This document shows positions 14,277 to 20,335 of a stretch of DNA of 20,335 nt, piece after piece. Numbering within the stretch: position 1 is the stretch's first letter; every line of letters starts with the position of its first letter. The stretch is from a virus. The position numbers and the translations under genes are program-made. The notes under the pieces are model-generated. The model worked only from the letters and a program-made list of their open reading frames with translations. It was not told the DNA's origin and did not search any database. Where the stretch lies: positions 1-20,335 of the IMG/VR virus record IMGVR_UViG_3300032560_000149; one strand, written 5' to 3'.

Positions 14277-14981
14277 TTATTTAATGTCCAAACATTTCGC
14301 TTTGGTTGCAACTATACAGAAGTACTTTTCTTTAAATACTTGTTCTTCCTGATCCGGTTCTTTAGGAGGCATCTTTAGGTCAAACACGATATCATTAAAC
14401 GTATCAATGTTGAATCCAGCACGAACAATCAATGCACCTAACTGTGTAGCACCAAAAATACTATAGTGATTGAGATTGAATTCATGCGGGCGGTCGCAAT
14501 CCGGAGCCGGCACTTCAATGTAAATTTTTGCACCTTGCTTCAGGATACGATTGTATTCCATCAACGAGAACATAGGATAAGGAGAATGTTCAAGTGCGTG
14601 ACGCAGGAAGATGAAGTCTACTGATTCATCATAGTATCCGTCTTTCTGAGGAAGGAATGATAGATCATAACTCTTGATCCTATGCCCGTTGCCCTCGCAG
14701 ACTTCTTTATCTTCGGGACTTAATGTCACCCCAGTAACATTCGTATACCCGCGTTCCTTCATACCATCTAGAAAGTATCCGGGACCGCAACCAAGATCAA
14801 GGATGTGTGCATCTTTAGGAAGATTGATGGGATCGACATAAGTTTCTATCATCTGTTTGGTCAACTGCTGATGGAATTGACTATCACCTTCAGATTTGAT
14901 ATGCTCGGTGTAAATCCATTCATTATAAAATTTTAGCTTAATGAGGTCTAAGGTTTGGTTGATATCTACGAGTGTTGTCAT
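14277..14981 (-). CDS. Class I SAM-dependent methyltransferase
   Basis: A 234-residue Rossmann-fold methyltransferase. Motif I is ILDLGCGPGYF (60-70) for S-adenosylmethionine; the next acidic position and NVTGVTLSPED follow, then FIFLRHALEHSPYP, the motif IV/post region, and a strand IYIEVPAP. The form resembles small-molecule or sugar methyltransferases (methyltransferase 11/23 type) rather than DNA methylases, as no DPPY or PC motif is seen. The substrate is unknown; with the nearby aminotransferase, glycosyltransferase and radical SAM genes a glycan role is possible. The late box TATAAATA ends five bases before the ATG and no ribosome site exists, so the mRNA is predicted to be leaderless. 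A terminator-like hairpin follows directly. Confidence 0.87.
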   Translation of the reverse strand: MTTLVDINQTLDLIKLKFYNEWIYTEHIKSEGDSQFHQQLTKQMIETYVDPINLPKDAHILDLGCGPGYFLDGMKERGYTNVTGVTLSPEDKEVCEGNGHRIKSYDLSFLPQKDGYYDESVDFIFLRHALEHSPYPMFSLMEYNRILKQGAKIYIEVPAPDCDRPHEFNLNHYSIFGATQLGALIVRAGFNIDTFNDIVFDLKMPPKEPDQEEQVFKEKYFCIVATKAKCLDIK

Positions 14982-14985
14982 GCAA

Positions 14986-14994
14986 ATATTTATA
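14986..14994 (-). promoter_or_regulatory. T4-type late promoter, leaderless spacing, for the methyltransferase
   Basis: TATAAATAT on the minus strand; TTTGC separates the eight-base box from ATG 14981. The spacing of five bases is identical to that at 10599-10607. Confidence 0.7.
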
Positions 14995-15013
14995 TGACTT
15001 ACTTATCGTTAAA

Positions 15014-15397
15014 TTATTTTTTCTTGTAGCCTTTAAATCCTTTTAAAGGACTCACTTTTTGAGTATTAGAGAGTTCAGTGCTTCTATTGCTGGCTAATTT
15101 TGTAATCCTGCCCGCACCAACCATCTTAGCAGCAGCATTGACAATTTGAAGTTCTACATCAGTATAGGTAGACAGCAAGGGATCGCCCGCCATTGGACCT
15201 ACCGGAGGAGTAGGATAGTCAGGAGCTCCAGCCATAGCAACACTGAATCTCCACTGAGCATAGGCACTACCATTAGCTTTATTCATGCTGATATCAGGCA
15301 TACTGATAGGTCCTGGCATTGCATCTAGTTGCCCATCAGGAAATTGTTTAGGTTGTGCCCCTAAATCATCCTCAGTCAAGAATTCCCAAGCTCTCAT
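15014..15397 (-). CDS. Candidate internal head protein with capsid-targeting-like N-terminus (paralog 1)
   Basis: 127 residues. It starts MRAWEFLTE-DD, close to the MKTYQEFIAE capsid-targeting peptide of T4 internal proteins, with Leu-Thr-Glu fitting the prohead protease rule (L/I)-x-E before the cut. The middle has YAQWRFSVAMAGAPDYPTPP and LSTYTDVELQIVNAAAKMVG; the end is SPLKGFKGYKKK, basic and shared with the genes at 16299 and 16673. No signal peptide or membrane segment. ATG 15397 has AAGGA at proper spacing and a late motif 17 bases upstream. The role as a packaged, injected protein is inferred from the N-terminus and the late promoter; the family is otherwise unknown to me. Confidence 0.8.
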   Translation of the reverse strand: MRAWEFLTEDDLGAQPKQFPDGQLDAMPGPISMPDISMNKANGSAYAQWRFSVAMAGAPDYPTPPVGPMAGDPLLSTYTDVELQIVNAAAKMVGAGRITKLASNRSTELSNTQKVSPLKGFKGYKKK

Positions 15398-15414
15398 GTC
15401 AATTTCCTTATAGT

Positions 15415-15423
15415 GTATTTATC
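15415..15423 (-). promoter_or_regulatory. T4-type late promoter for paralog 1
   Basis: GATAAATAC on the minus strand, overlapping the TGA stop of the Ntn-hydrolase gene. A short leader with AAGGA leads to ATG 15397. Confidence 0.65.
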
Positions 15424-16297
15424 AAGTACTGTGCTTCATGCCATTAGAACCAAAGGGCGGATCACCTTTAGTATCTTGCCATAATGCACGATTACTAAGG
15501 ATCTCTACCCAGCAATTTCTGTCTGGTTTATTGAGATTCCAGAAGTCAAACTCAATATGACTTGAGATTGGACGACAATACAATGTTCTCTCGCTTGGAA
15601 TGATCATCTCTTGGGCAGTCGTTCGCATCTTCTTGCGTTCTGTGCTTGTACGCATGATATTAAGTTGCGGATTATCAAGGTAGACCTGACACATGCCATC
15701 TACCATTTCCATCGGATCTTCTGCATTCTCTACGACATTCTGTGCTTGCAGGCGCCTTGATTCACTGCTGATCCTGCTGAGTGTCTGTGCATCATCATCC
15801 GGTGTGCGTTGGTATCCTGCCCAAGGTAACCAAACACCATGGTTAGTTCTAGCAACGACTTGATCTCGTCCTATTTTCTTGCAGACACGATGATATACAT
15901 CATCTTTTTTGCAACCTTCTAGCAAGAATAGATTATCCCTATCGTAGATGATGCTATTTCCAGTCAATTCATTATGTATCGCTCTTTTAACAGCGAGCAT
16001 CGCAGTGTCTTCCTTCAAGGCGTCTGATATCTTGATGCCATCAGGACTCTTCCTTTTTGAATTCTTTGTTGACAGTTCTTTCTCATCATCTTGAACCATG
16101 AGACTTGCACTTAGGATAGATACTCCGTGACTATTGAGTCCTTCTTTATAACCAGTGACCTTATCTTCAAACAGTAATCTTTCTAAACCATCATGTTCAA
16201 TTGCCTTGAAGGTGATCTCAGGCACATAATTTCTATCTCGGTTCTTTACGCCGACCCACCCTTGTTTCTCAAAATATTTGGCAATGATTACGCACAT
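15422..16297 (-). CDS. Ntn-hydrolase-family protein (choloylglycine hydrolase/acyltransferase-like)
   Basis: A 291-residue protein beginning Met-Cys2 (MCVIIAKYF), followed by GVKNRDRNY at 16-24 and EGLNSHGVSIL at 52-62. These fit the N-terminal-nucleophile hydrolases related to bile-salt hydrolase, penicillin V acylase and NRDE proteins: Cys2 would be freed by Met removal and act as nucleophile, and Asp21 matches a conserved active-site residue. ARTNHGVWLPWAGYQ (about 149-163) and ERTLYCRPISSH carry further Asn and Arg candidates. The family cleaves amide bonds; the substrate here is unknown. No signal peptide, so it acts in the cytoplasm or in the virion. It lies one base below paralog 2 and runs straight into the promoter of paralog 1, so it belongs to the internal-protein cluster. 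Confidence 0.75.
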   Translation of the reverse strand: MCVIIAKYFEKQGWVGVKNRDRNYVPEITFKAIEHDGLERLLFEDKVTGYKEGLNSHGVSILSASLMVQDDEKELSTKNSKRKSPDGIKISDALKEDTAMLAVKRAIHNELTGNSIIYDRDNLFLLEGCKKDDVYHRVCKKIGRDQVVARTNHGVWLPWAGYQRTPDDDAQTLSRISSESRRLQAQNVVENAEDPMEMVDGMCQVYLDNPQLNIMRTSTERKKMRTTAQEMIIPSERTLYCRPISSHIEFDFWNLNKPDRNCWVEILSNRALWQDTKGDPPFGSNGMKHST

Positions 16298-16298
16298 A

Positions 16299-16676
16299 CT
16301 ACTTCTTGTATCCTTTAAAGGCTTTTACCGGACTAGTCTTATGAACATCGTCAACTTCTTTACTGCCCCTTGGAATATAATCCTTATGGGGTAGACCTAA
16401 TGCAGTCAATACATTCTTTAACTTATCGTATTCTGCATCAGTATATGCAGAATACATAGGAAGATTTCCTAGATACGACATCAGATCAGTCTTCTTTAGG
16501 TCTTCAGGTGATAGTCCAGTGAGATTACTTATCCTATAGAAGTCATAATATCTACTCACATACATCTCTTCTCTACCAGAAGGACCGATAGTACCTGGAT
16601 GGGCATTGGTGAAGGAATCATCAGGGTGTTTTTTACCCCGCTCAAATGTCTCAAAGATGAACTCATGGGCTCTCAT
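16299..16676 (-). CDS. Candidate internal head protein with capsid-targeting-like N-terminus (paralog 2)
   Basis: 125 residues. It starts MRAHEFIFE-TFERGKKHP, with Ile-Phe-Glu before the predicted prohead protease cut, and ends SPVKAFKGYKK. The central part (YVSRYYDFYRISNLTGLS; YSAYTDAEYDKLKNVLTALG) is the most diverged of the three paralogs but keeps the YTDAE-type helix and the ALGLP segment, shared with paralog 3 (AMGLPPGD). It overlaps paralog 3 by four bases (ATGA) and is followed after one base by the Ntn-hydrolase gene, so it should be translated by coupling. Confidence 0.78.
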   Translation of the reverse strand: MRAHEFIFETFERGKKHPDDSFTNAHPGTIGPSGREEMYVSRYYDFYRISNLTGLSPEDLKKTDLMSYLGNLPMYSAYTDAEYDKLKNVLTALGLPHKDYIPRGSKEVDDVHKTSPVKAFKGYKK

Positions 16677-17071
16677 CGTGGATAACCCTTGAATGCCCTT
16701 ACTGGACTTGATTTGTCTACATCCGGAGTCTCTACGCTTGCCATAGTCGCAATCTGTATAGCATCACCGGGAGGTAAACCCATTGCTGTCAATGCGTCCC
16801 GGATGTATTCGCCTGTAGCCGGATCATAACTCACGACGATCTCGTTTTCACCGAACACATTATCTGGTTCAAATTTGGGAACACCGTCTTGATGCCTCAT
16901 CTTAGCACCTTTGGCGCCGGCAATCGCCATACCAAAACGATATTGTAGATAAGGATCTTGATTAGCAAGTGCAGGAATTTTCCATGCGCCAGGTAGGGCT
17001 AAGGCAACATCTTGTTGTATGCTGCCGGTATGTCCCATAGCGACTTCTGTGATAAATTCCCTTGCTCTCAT
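16673..17071 (-). CDS. Candidate internal head protein with capsid-targeting-like N-terminus (paralog 3)
   Basis: 132 residues. It starts MRAREFITE-VAMG, the closest of the three to the T4 peptide MKTYQEFIAE. The middle has YLQYRFGMAIAGAKG, like YAQWRFSVAMAGAPD of paralog 1; then TGEYIRDALTAMGLPPGDA, like paralog 2; and it ends SPVRAFKGYPR. So it links the other two and supports one gene family made by duplication. The start lies one base after the stop of the fibre-like gene (TAAAATG), so expression likely comes from the late promoter at 17632-17640. Confidence 0.8.
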   Translation of the reverse strand: MRAREFITEVAMGHTGSIQQDVALALPGAWKIPALANQDPYLQYRFGMAIAGAKGAKMRHQDGVPKFEPDNVFGENEIVVSYDPATGEYIRDALTAMGLPPGDAIQIATMASVETPDVDKSSPVRAFKGYPR

Positions 17072-17072
17072 T

Positions 17073-17609
17073 TTACGTTTCTGTGGTGATGTTGTTATTA
17101 TTTTCTGTAGCCATTACTGAGTTCGCATAGCCATCTAATGCTAGTTCTTGTCCTTCGACCATTTCACCTACATACATGATCTGTGATCCAATGAAGTGTA
17201 GTATAGTGTCGCTTACTAACGGATTACATAGAATAACGACGTTTCCACCTACTACAGCCATATCAAAAGTTGCCAGGCAGTTACCAAAATAAGTAAAGCC
17301 AGTAGCAGTAAAGTTTACAAGTGTCTGCTGGGTGTTAAGTTGTGATAGGATAGACAAAGACTGGCTATCATTGTTTATCGTATCGGAAGATTGGATATAA
17401 AAAACAGCTTGGGTAAATTCGTTTGCAGGTGCTTGGAAGATTATTTGTCCCGGTGCATTACCATTAGTGTAGGAAGTACTGGTATTAGTAAATGTAGCAA
17501 AAAGATTTGAGAAGTTATTATTTATCTTCCCGAAGGCTATGCGTAATGGATCACCTTGTCCATCATTTGGAAGTGCTCCGATGTTGATAATTTGTTGTGT
17601 TGCTGACAT
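17073..17609 (-). CDS. Fibre- or tail-associated virion protein, 178 aa
   Basis: The N-terminus holds NIGALPNDGQGDPLRIAFGK, then INNNFSNLF (residues 9-37), a motif widespread in tail-fibre and other adhesin-like virion proteins of T4-like phages (IN.G..PNDGTGDPLR.AF.KIN.NF..L). The rest is Asn/Thr/Gln-rich beta structure (SSDTINNDSQSLSILSQL; GGNVVILCNPLVSD) and ends in an Asn/Thr tail. It is short for a full fibre and may be a fibre-associated or head-decoration protein. ATG 17609 has GGAAGAG in its leader and a late motif 22 bases upstream. Confidence 0.75.
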   Translation of the reverse strand: MSATQQIINIGALPNDGQGDPLRIAFGKINNNFSNLFATFTNTSTSYTNGNAPGQIIFQAPANEFTQAVFYIQSSDTINNDSQSLSILSQLNTQQTLVNFTATGFTYFGNCLATFDMAVVGGNVVILCNPLVSDTILHFIGSQIMYVGEMVEGQELALDGYANSVMATENNNNITTET

Positions 17610-17631
17610 ATAACACTCTTCCGTTTATATA

Positions 17632-17640
17632 GTATTTATC
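17632..17640 (-). promoter_or_regulatory. T4-type late promoter for the fibre-like gene and internal-protein cluster
   Basis: GATAAATAC on the minus strand, 22 bases before ATG 17609, with a Shine-Dalgarno sequence between. It likely starts the unit 17609-15422. Confidence 0.7.
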
Positions 17641-17661
17641 AAACGGGGCGCCAATTTATAA

Positions 17662-17931
17662 CTACTTTTTTATTGAGGAATCATATATAGATTTCTGCGT
17701 ATTATACCAATCTGCCCATGCAGCATTCTTCTCTTTACATGTGTGATATTTCGTATAGTTTTCAACGACCACTGTCATGAGATCACTTAATTTAGGGTCG
17801 GGCTGTAGGATATCAAGATCATCACATCCTTGTAATAGCACATCCGGTGGTGTTGGAAAAGATGCGGATACCGGGACTACATGGGCGCATCCGCTCAACA
17901 ACACCGAACATAGGATAAGAATCTTCCTCAT
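17662..17931 (-). CDS. Outer-membrane spanin subunit (Rz1-like lipoprotein)
   Basis: 89 residues. The N-terminus is a lipoprotein signal: MRKILILCSVLLSGC, with lipobox Leu-Ser-Gly-Cys15. The mature part is short, with a Pro-rich start (FPTPPDVLLQGCDD) and a helical end (YTKYHTCKEKNAAWADWYNTQ). Two further cysteines, in LQGCDD and YHTCKEK, could form disulfides. An outer-membrane lipoprotein paired with an inner-membrane coiled-coil protein is the o-spanin/i-spanin layout that fuses the two membranes at lysis. It overlaps the partner gene by four bases (ATGA), as spanin genes often do. Confidence 0.8.
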   Translation of the reverse strand: MRKILILCSVLLSGCAHVVPVSASFPTPPDVLLQGCDDLDILQPDPKLSDLMTVVVENYTKYHTCKEKNAAWADWYNTQKSIYDSSIKK

Positions 17932-18371
17932 TTTGCAGGCACCGTAGTCAGTGTCGCAGCAGCATTGTGTGCGGCCACGATCTCTTTTGGTATAATGCAG
18001 GTGGTGTCGTACTTGATGACATCAGGACCTTGGATGTACTTGATGATAGCATCGCCCTTGTCATGGATGACTTGAATATCATGGGTGACCACCGTCTCTG
18101 TTTTAGCACTAGCAGTCGCTGCATCTGCTTGGGCTTTCGCTAGCTGTATCTCTAGTTGTGCTATTTGGAGGTCCGTTTTTTGCTTGTAAGCGAGACCTCC
18201 CTCTAGCCAAAAACCATATGATGATATGACGATGCCTACCAGTAATGTCGGTATTTTATATGCATTGACAATGGGAACTAACCCCACGACGAATGATGAC
18301 AACAGGATGATGATTCCTGCTGATAATACCAAATGAGCCATAAAGCTCGGAAATAATGATAATAGCCACAT
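17928..18371 (-). CDS. Inner-membrane spanin-like protein (Rz-like) with two hydrophobic segments
   Basis: 147 residues. Two hydrophobic segments lie at about 14-36 and 40-58, then an Ala/Gln/Lys-rich coiled-coil helix (60-105) and a C-terminal part (DVIKYDTTCIIPKEIVAAHN) typical of phage Rz-like proteins. Classical i-spanins have one membrane segment. With two, the N-terminus must be outside for the coiled coil to lie in the periplasm; alternatively the first is a holin-like helix. I chose ATG 18371, which follows the aminotransferase stop by seven bases. A TTG at 18389 would overlap that gene by 11 bases. The pairing with the lipoprotein gene supports the lysis role. Confidence 0.72.
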   Translation of the reverse strand: MWLLSLFPSFMAHLVLSAGIIILLSSFVVGLVPIVNAYKIPTLLVGIVISSYGFWLEGGLAYKQKTDLQIAQLEIQLAKAQADAATASAKTETVVTHDIQVIHDKGDAIIKYIQGPDVIKYDTTCIIPKEIVAAHNAAATLTTVPAK

Positions 18372-18378
18372 TCTACTC

Positions 18379-19428
18379 TTATTTAGCAAAAAATAATTTT
18401 ACCTTATCTGCAATGTATTCTACTTCATTGTCAGTGAGTTCTGGATAGATAGGAAGACTCAACACGCCCCTAGATAACATAGTGCTTACACTCATCATGT
18501 CTGGTTTAACTAGGTCCTTTGCGATGGGTAATTCGCTCAACGGCTGATCATAATGTATCTTTGTTTCTATTCCATTATAGTTCATTTCCTGATGTAGTAT
18601 CTTTTGTTGATCAGTGTATATCACAAATTTCTGATCCGCATGTTTATCAAAACCTTCGCTCAGGCATCGTATCGGTAGATCCTTGAATGCCTCTATATAA
18701 TACAATCTGATCTGCTTGCGTCTTTCTTGCCATTGATCTATGTAGTTTGCTCTCACCAGCAGATGGGCGCAATCCAGCTCGCTCATCTTGCTGTTAGTAC
18801 CAGTGGTAAAAAAACTTTTCCCTTTACCGTTATTTTTATAATTTTTTATGAAGTCATGAATATATAAGTTGTTTGTCACGACGGCGCCGCCGTTACCTGT
18901 TGCAGGTAGATTCTTTGTAGGATCAAAACTGATAGCCATGGCCTCACCGATGTTACCATCAGCGACTAACCAATGTTGAGCACCATCTGTTATCGTTCCT
19001 GACCATTGCCTCACTGAAGCAGGGGCACCATAGAGTCCTACATAACAGGAAGTAGCCGGAACTTCTATTTGTGACAACGGTAGCAGACCATTTTTATCAG
19101 TGTCCACTAACTCTACTTCCCAGCCAGCGTTCAAAAATGCATTGAGTGTTGCAGGATAGGTTATATTAGGAATCAGGATCTTTTTTTCACGCTGGACCGC
19201 TTCTGCTATGCTTCTAGCAATGAACTCAAGTGCCTGCGTTCCGCTATGGACTACTGTTGCGTAATCACATCCAGTTTTTTTTATAAGCCAGCGTTCAAAC
19301 TTTTCAGTGAAGGGACCTTCAACAAACTGCCCCTCCTTCATAGCCTCATAGGTAGCATCTAATAACTCAGCCTTAAGGTTCTCAGTCTGTCTCTTAAGAC
19401 CGAAGTGAGGTATCTTTGAGAACATCAT
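18379..19428 (-). CDS. DegT/DnrJ/EryC1/StrS-type PLP aminotransferase
   Basis: 349 residues, near the family length (about 370). PLP-binding features are visible: HSGTQALEF (61-69) for the phosphate, ITDGAQHW (146-153) with Asp148 and Gln151, and SFDPTKNLPATGNGGAV (168-183) with the Schiff-base Lys172. The family moves an amino group to a keto sugar nucleotide to make amino sugars for surface glycans or antibiotics; some members are dehydratases or lipid-linked variants. It overlaps the preceding radical SAM gene by four bases (ATGA), so the two likely work in one pathway. No sugar nucleotide dehydratase is in the window. The ATG is doubled (ATGATG). Confidence 0.9.
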   Translation of the reverse strand: MMFSKIPHFGLKRQTENLKAELLDATYEAMKEGQFVEGPFTEKFERWLIKKTGCDYATVVHSGTQALEFIARSIAEAVQREKKILIPNITYPATLNAFLNAGWEVELVDTDKNGLLPLSQIEVPATSCYVGLYGAPASVRQWSGTITDGAQHWLVADGNIGEAMAISFDPTKNLPATGNGGAVVTNNLYIHDFIKNYKNNGKGKSFFTTGTNSKMSELDCAHLLVRANYIDQWQERRKQIRLYYIEAFKDLPIRCLSEGFDKHADQKFVIYTDQQKILHQEMNYNGIETKIHYDQPLSELPIAKDLVKPDMMSVSTMLSRGVLSLPIYPELTDNEVEYIADKVKLFFAK

Positions 19429-20335
19429 GCAAGTATCTTGTTAATTTCCATGTCTAATTCAGGATTGATGTCTGAAAGCTTTACTTTTCTGTGCGAATCA
19501 AACAGAGAATTGAATTCCTTATAATTACTCAGTTGGTGTTTGCTCTCAGCCTCGTCAACCTGCGTATTGCATTTTGCTTTTATGCCATTGATGATTTCGT
19601 GAAAACTATCAGGTTGATACTCACATTTCGTGTCTACCCATTGCTGAATCTTCTCCCAGCATTTCATCTTGAACTCCGAAGGAAGATACAGCAGATTTAG
19701 ATGTTCGGGTCCAGTTAGATTGATAGGCTGAATGCGTATCAATCTTCTTTTAGCTTCTCTGTTGTAGGACTCAAAGTATTCAAACAACTCTACGCATTTG
19801 TTGAGGTTAGTAGTCTGTATAACTGGAGTAGGTGCTACGGAAATGTTATCTCCTAAATCTAACAATTTTTTGATGTTGGCGTCCATGGTCTCCCATTTGC
19901 TAGGATACCTTAGGTATTCTTGCATAGATCCTACTCCATCTATGCTTGCCATGAACACTACATACTTGAATTCTTTTATGAGATTGTAAAATTTAGGATT
20001 AGTATTGGTCATATTAGAATTTATAGCAAGAACAATATTCTTACTCCTACCAGAAGATACCAACGAAGCAAGTAACTCCATGTTTTGTTGTATGATTGTA
20101 GGTTCTCCGCCGGTAAGAGAGATCATGTCAACACTATCTAATTGTTTTTCTAGATTATCCTTAAACACAGGCGTCTGATACCAAGAATTGATATCTTCTT
20201 GAAAGAAGTTTTGATATTTTTTTATGGCTGGCGGCATGACTTCAATTTCCCGTTGAAGTTGGCTGCTGGCCTTAGGATGGCAACTGCGACAACTCAGGTT
20301 ACATAGATTACCAAATCTCAAGTCAATAAACTTGA
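19425..20335 (-). CDS. Radical SAM protein (twitch-type), 5' end outside the window
   Basis: The gene is cut by the window edge: the frame stays open to 20335, reading KFIDLRFGNLCNLSCRSCHP, which is the usual lead-in of this family. A TTG at 20321 is therefore not the true start. CNLSCRSC is the CxxxCxxC cluster motif; ISLTGGEPTI is the GGEP motif; ASIDGVGSMQEYLRYPSKWE is a typical later segment. Radical SAM proteins of this twitch-like form are frequent in T4-like phages; their reactions are unknown. Coupling to the DegT-type aminotransferase (four-base overlap) suggests work on a sugar or similar small molecule. Confidence 0.85.
   Translation of the reverse strand, partial: KFIDLRFGNLCNLSCRSCHPKASSQLQREIEVMPPAIKKYQNFFQEDINSWYQTPVFKDNLEKQLDSVDMISLTGGEPTIIQQNMELLASLVSSGRSKNIVLAINSNMTNTNPKFYNLIKEFKYVVFMASIDGVGSMQEYLRYPSKWETMDANIKKLLDLGDNISVAPTPVIQTTNLNKCVELFEYFESYNREAKRRLIRIQPINLTGPEHLNLLYLPSEFKMKCWEKIQQWVDTKCEYQPDSFHEIINGIKAKCNTQVDEAESKHQLSNYKEFNSLFDSHRKVKLSDINPELDMEINKILA

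Noticed and set aside
1-20335. tRNA genes, insertion sequences or attachment sites
   Set aside because: I saw no tRNA-like cloverleaf ends, transposase motifs or paired direct repeats, though a dedicated search was not possible.

Overview
The window is a stretch of a T4-like myovirus genome, probably uncultured. The evidence is a UvsX recombinase, a UvsY mediator, a gp32-type single-strand DNA-binding protein, a gp17-type large terminase and repeated T4-style late promoter motifs ([G/T]ATAAATAC). Every gene I support is on the minus strand, packed with 1- to 11-base overlaps or short gaps, so transcription runs from high to low coordinates. The host is not shown directly. A BPSL0761-type small protein, otherwise known to me from proteobacterial genomes, and an Rz1-like outer-membrane lipoprotein point to a Gram-negative, possibly betaproteobacterial host; that is inference.

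Layout in the direction of transcription. (1) 20335-18379: a radical SAM protein cut by the window edge and a DegT-type sugar aminotransferase. (2) 18371-17662: a spanin-like lysis pair. (3) 17609-15014: a fibre-like virion protein, three paralogous small proteins that start with a capsid-targeting-like peptide (MRAxEF[I/L]xE), and an Ntn-hydrolase between them. (4) 14981-13655: a methyltransferase, a hairpin, and a small virion-like protein. (5) 13623-10613: the large terminase, broken into two genes by an atypically split intein, with a free-standing Vsr-like homing endonuclease gene between the halves. (6) 10594-6677: a 716-residue hydrophilic protein, a glycosyltransferase and a radical SAM protein. 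(7) 6526-1549: the replication/recombination block gp32, BPSL0761-like protein, UvsX, acidic small protein, UvsY, then a beta-ketoacyl synthase and a coupled unknown gene. (8) 1465-58: small early genes under strong sigma70-type promoters, ending in a protein made of 69-bp tandem repeats.

Regulation is readable. Near-consensus sigma70 promoters (TTGACA, 16-17 bases, TATNNT) stand before the small early genes and gp32, while seven late-type motifs stand before terminase, virion and internal-protein genes and upstream of gp32. Two of the late motifs sit exactly five bases before an ATG, which would give leaderless mRNAs.

The most notable system is the fractured terminase. An N-terminal ATPase half ends in a 33-residue N-intein, a C-terminal nuclease half begins with a 112-residue C-intein, and an endonuclease gene fills the gap. 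This matches the published fractured-gene arrangement and the atypical split of the AceL-TerL intein, but it has Ser instead of His as the penultimate intein residue. Other strong leads are the three capsid-targeting-like proteins (candidate injected internal head proteins), the phage-encoded ketoacyl synthase and the predicted leaderless late genes.
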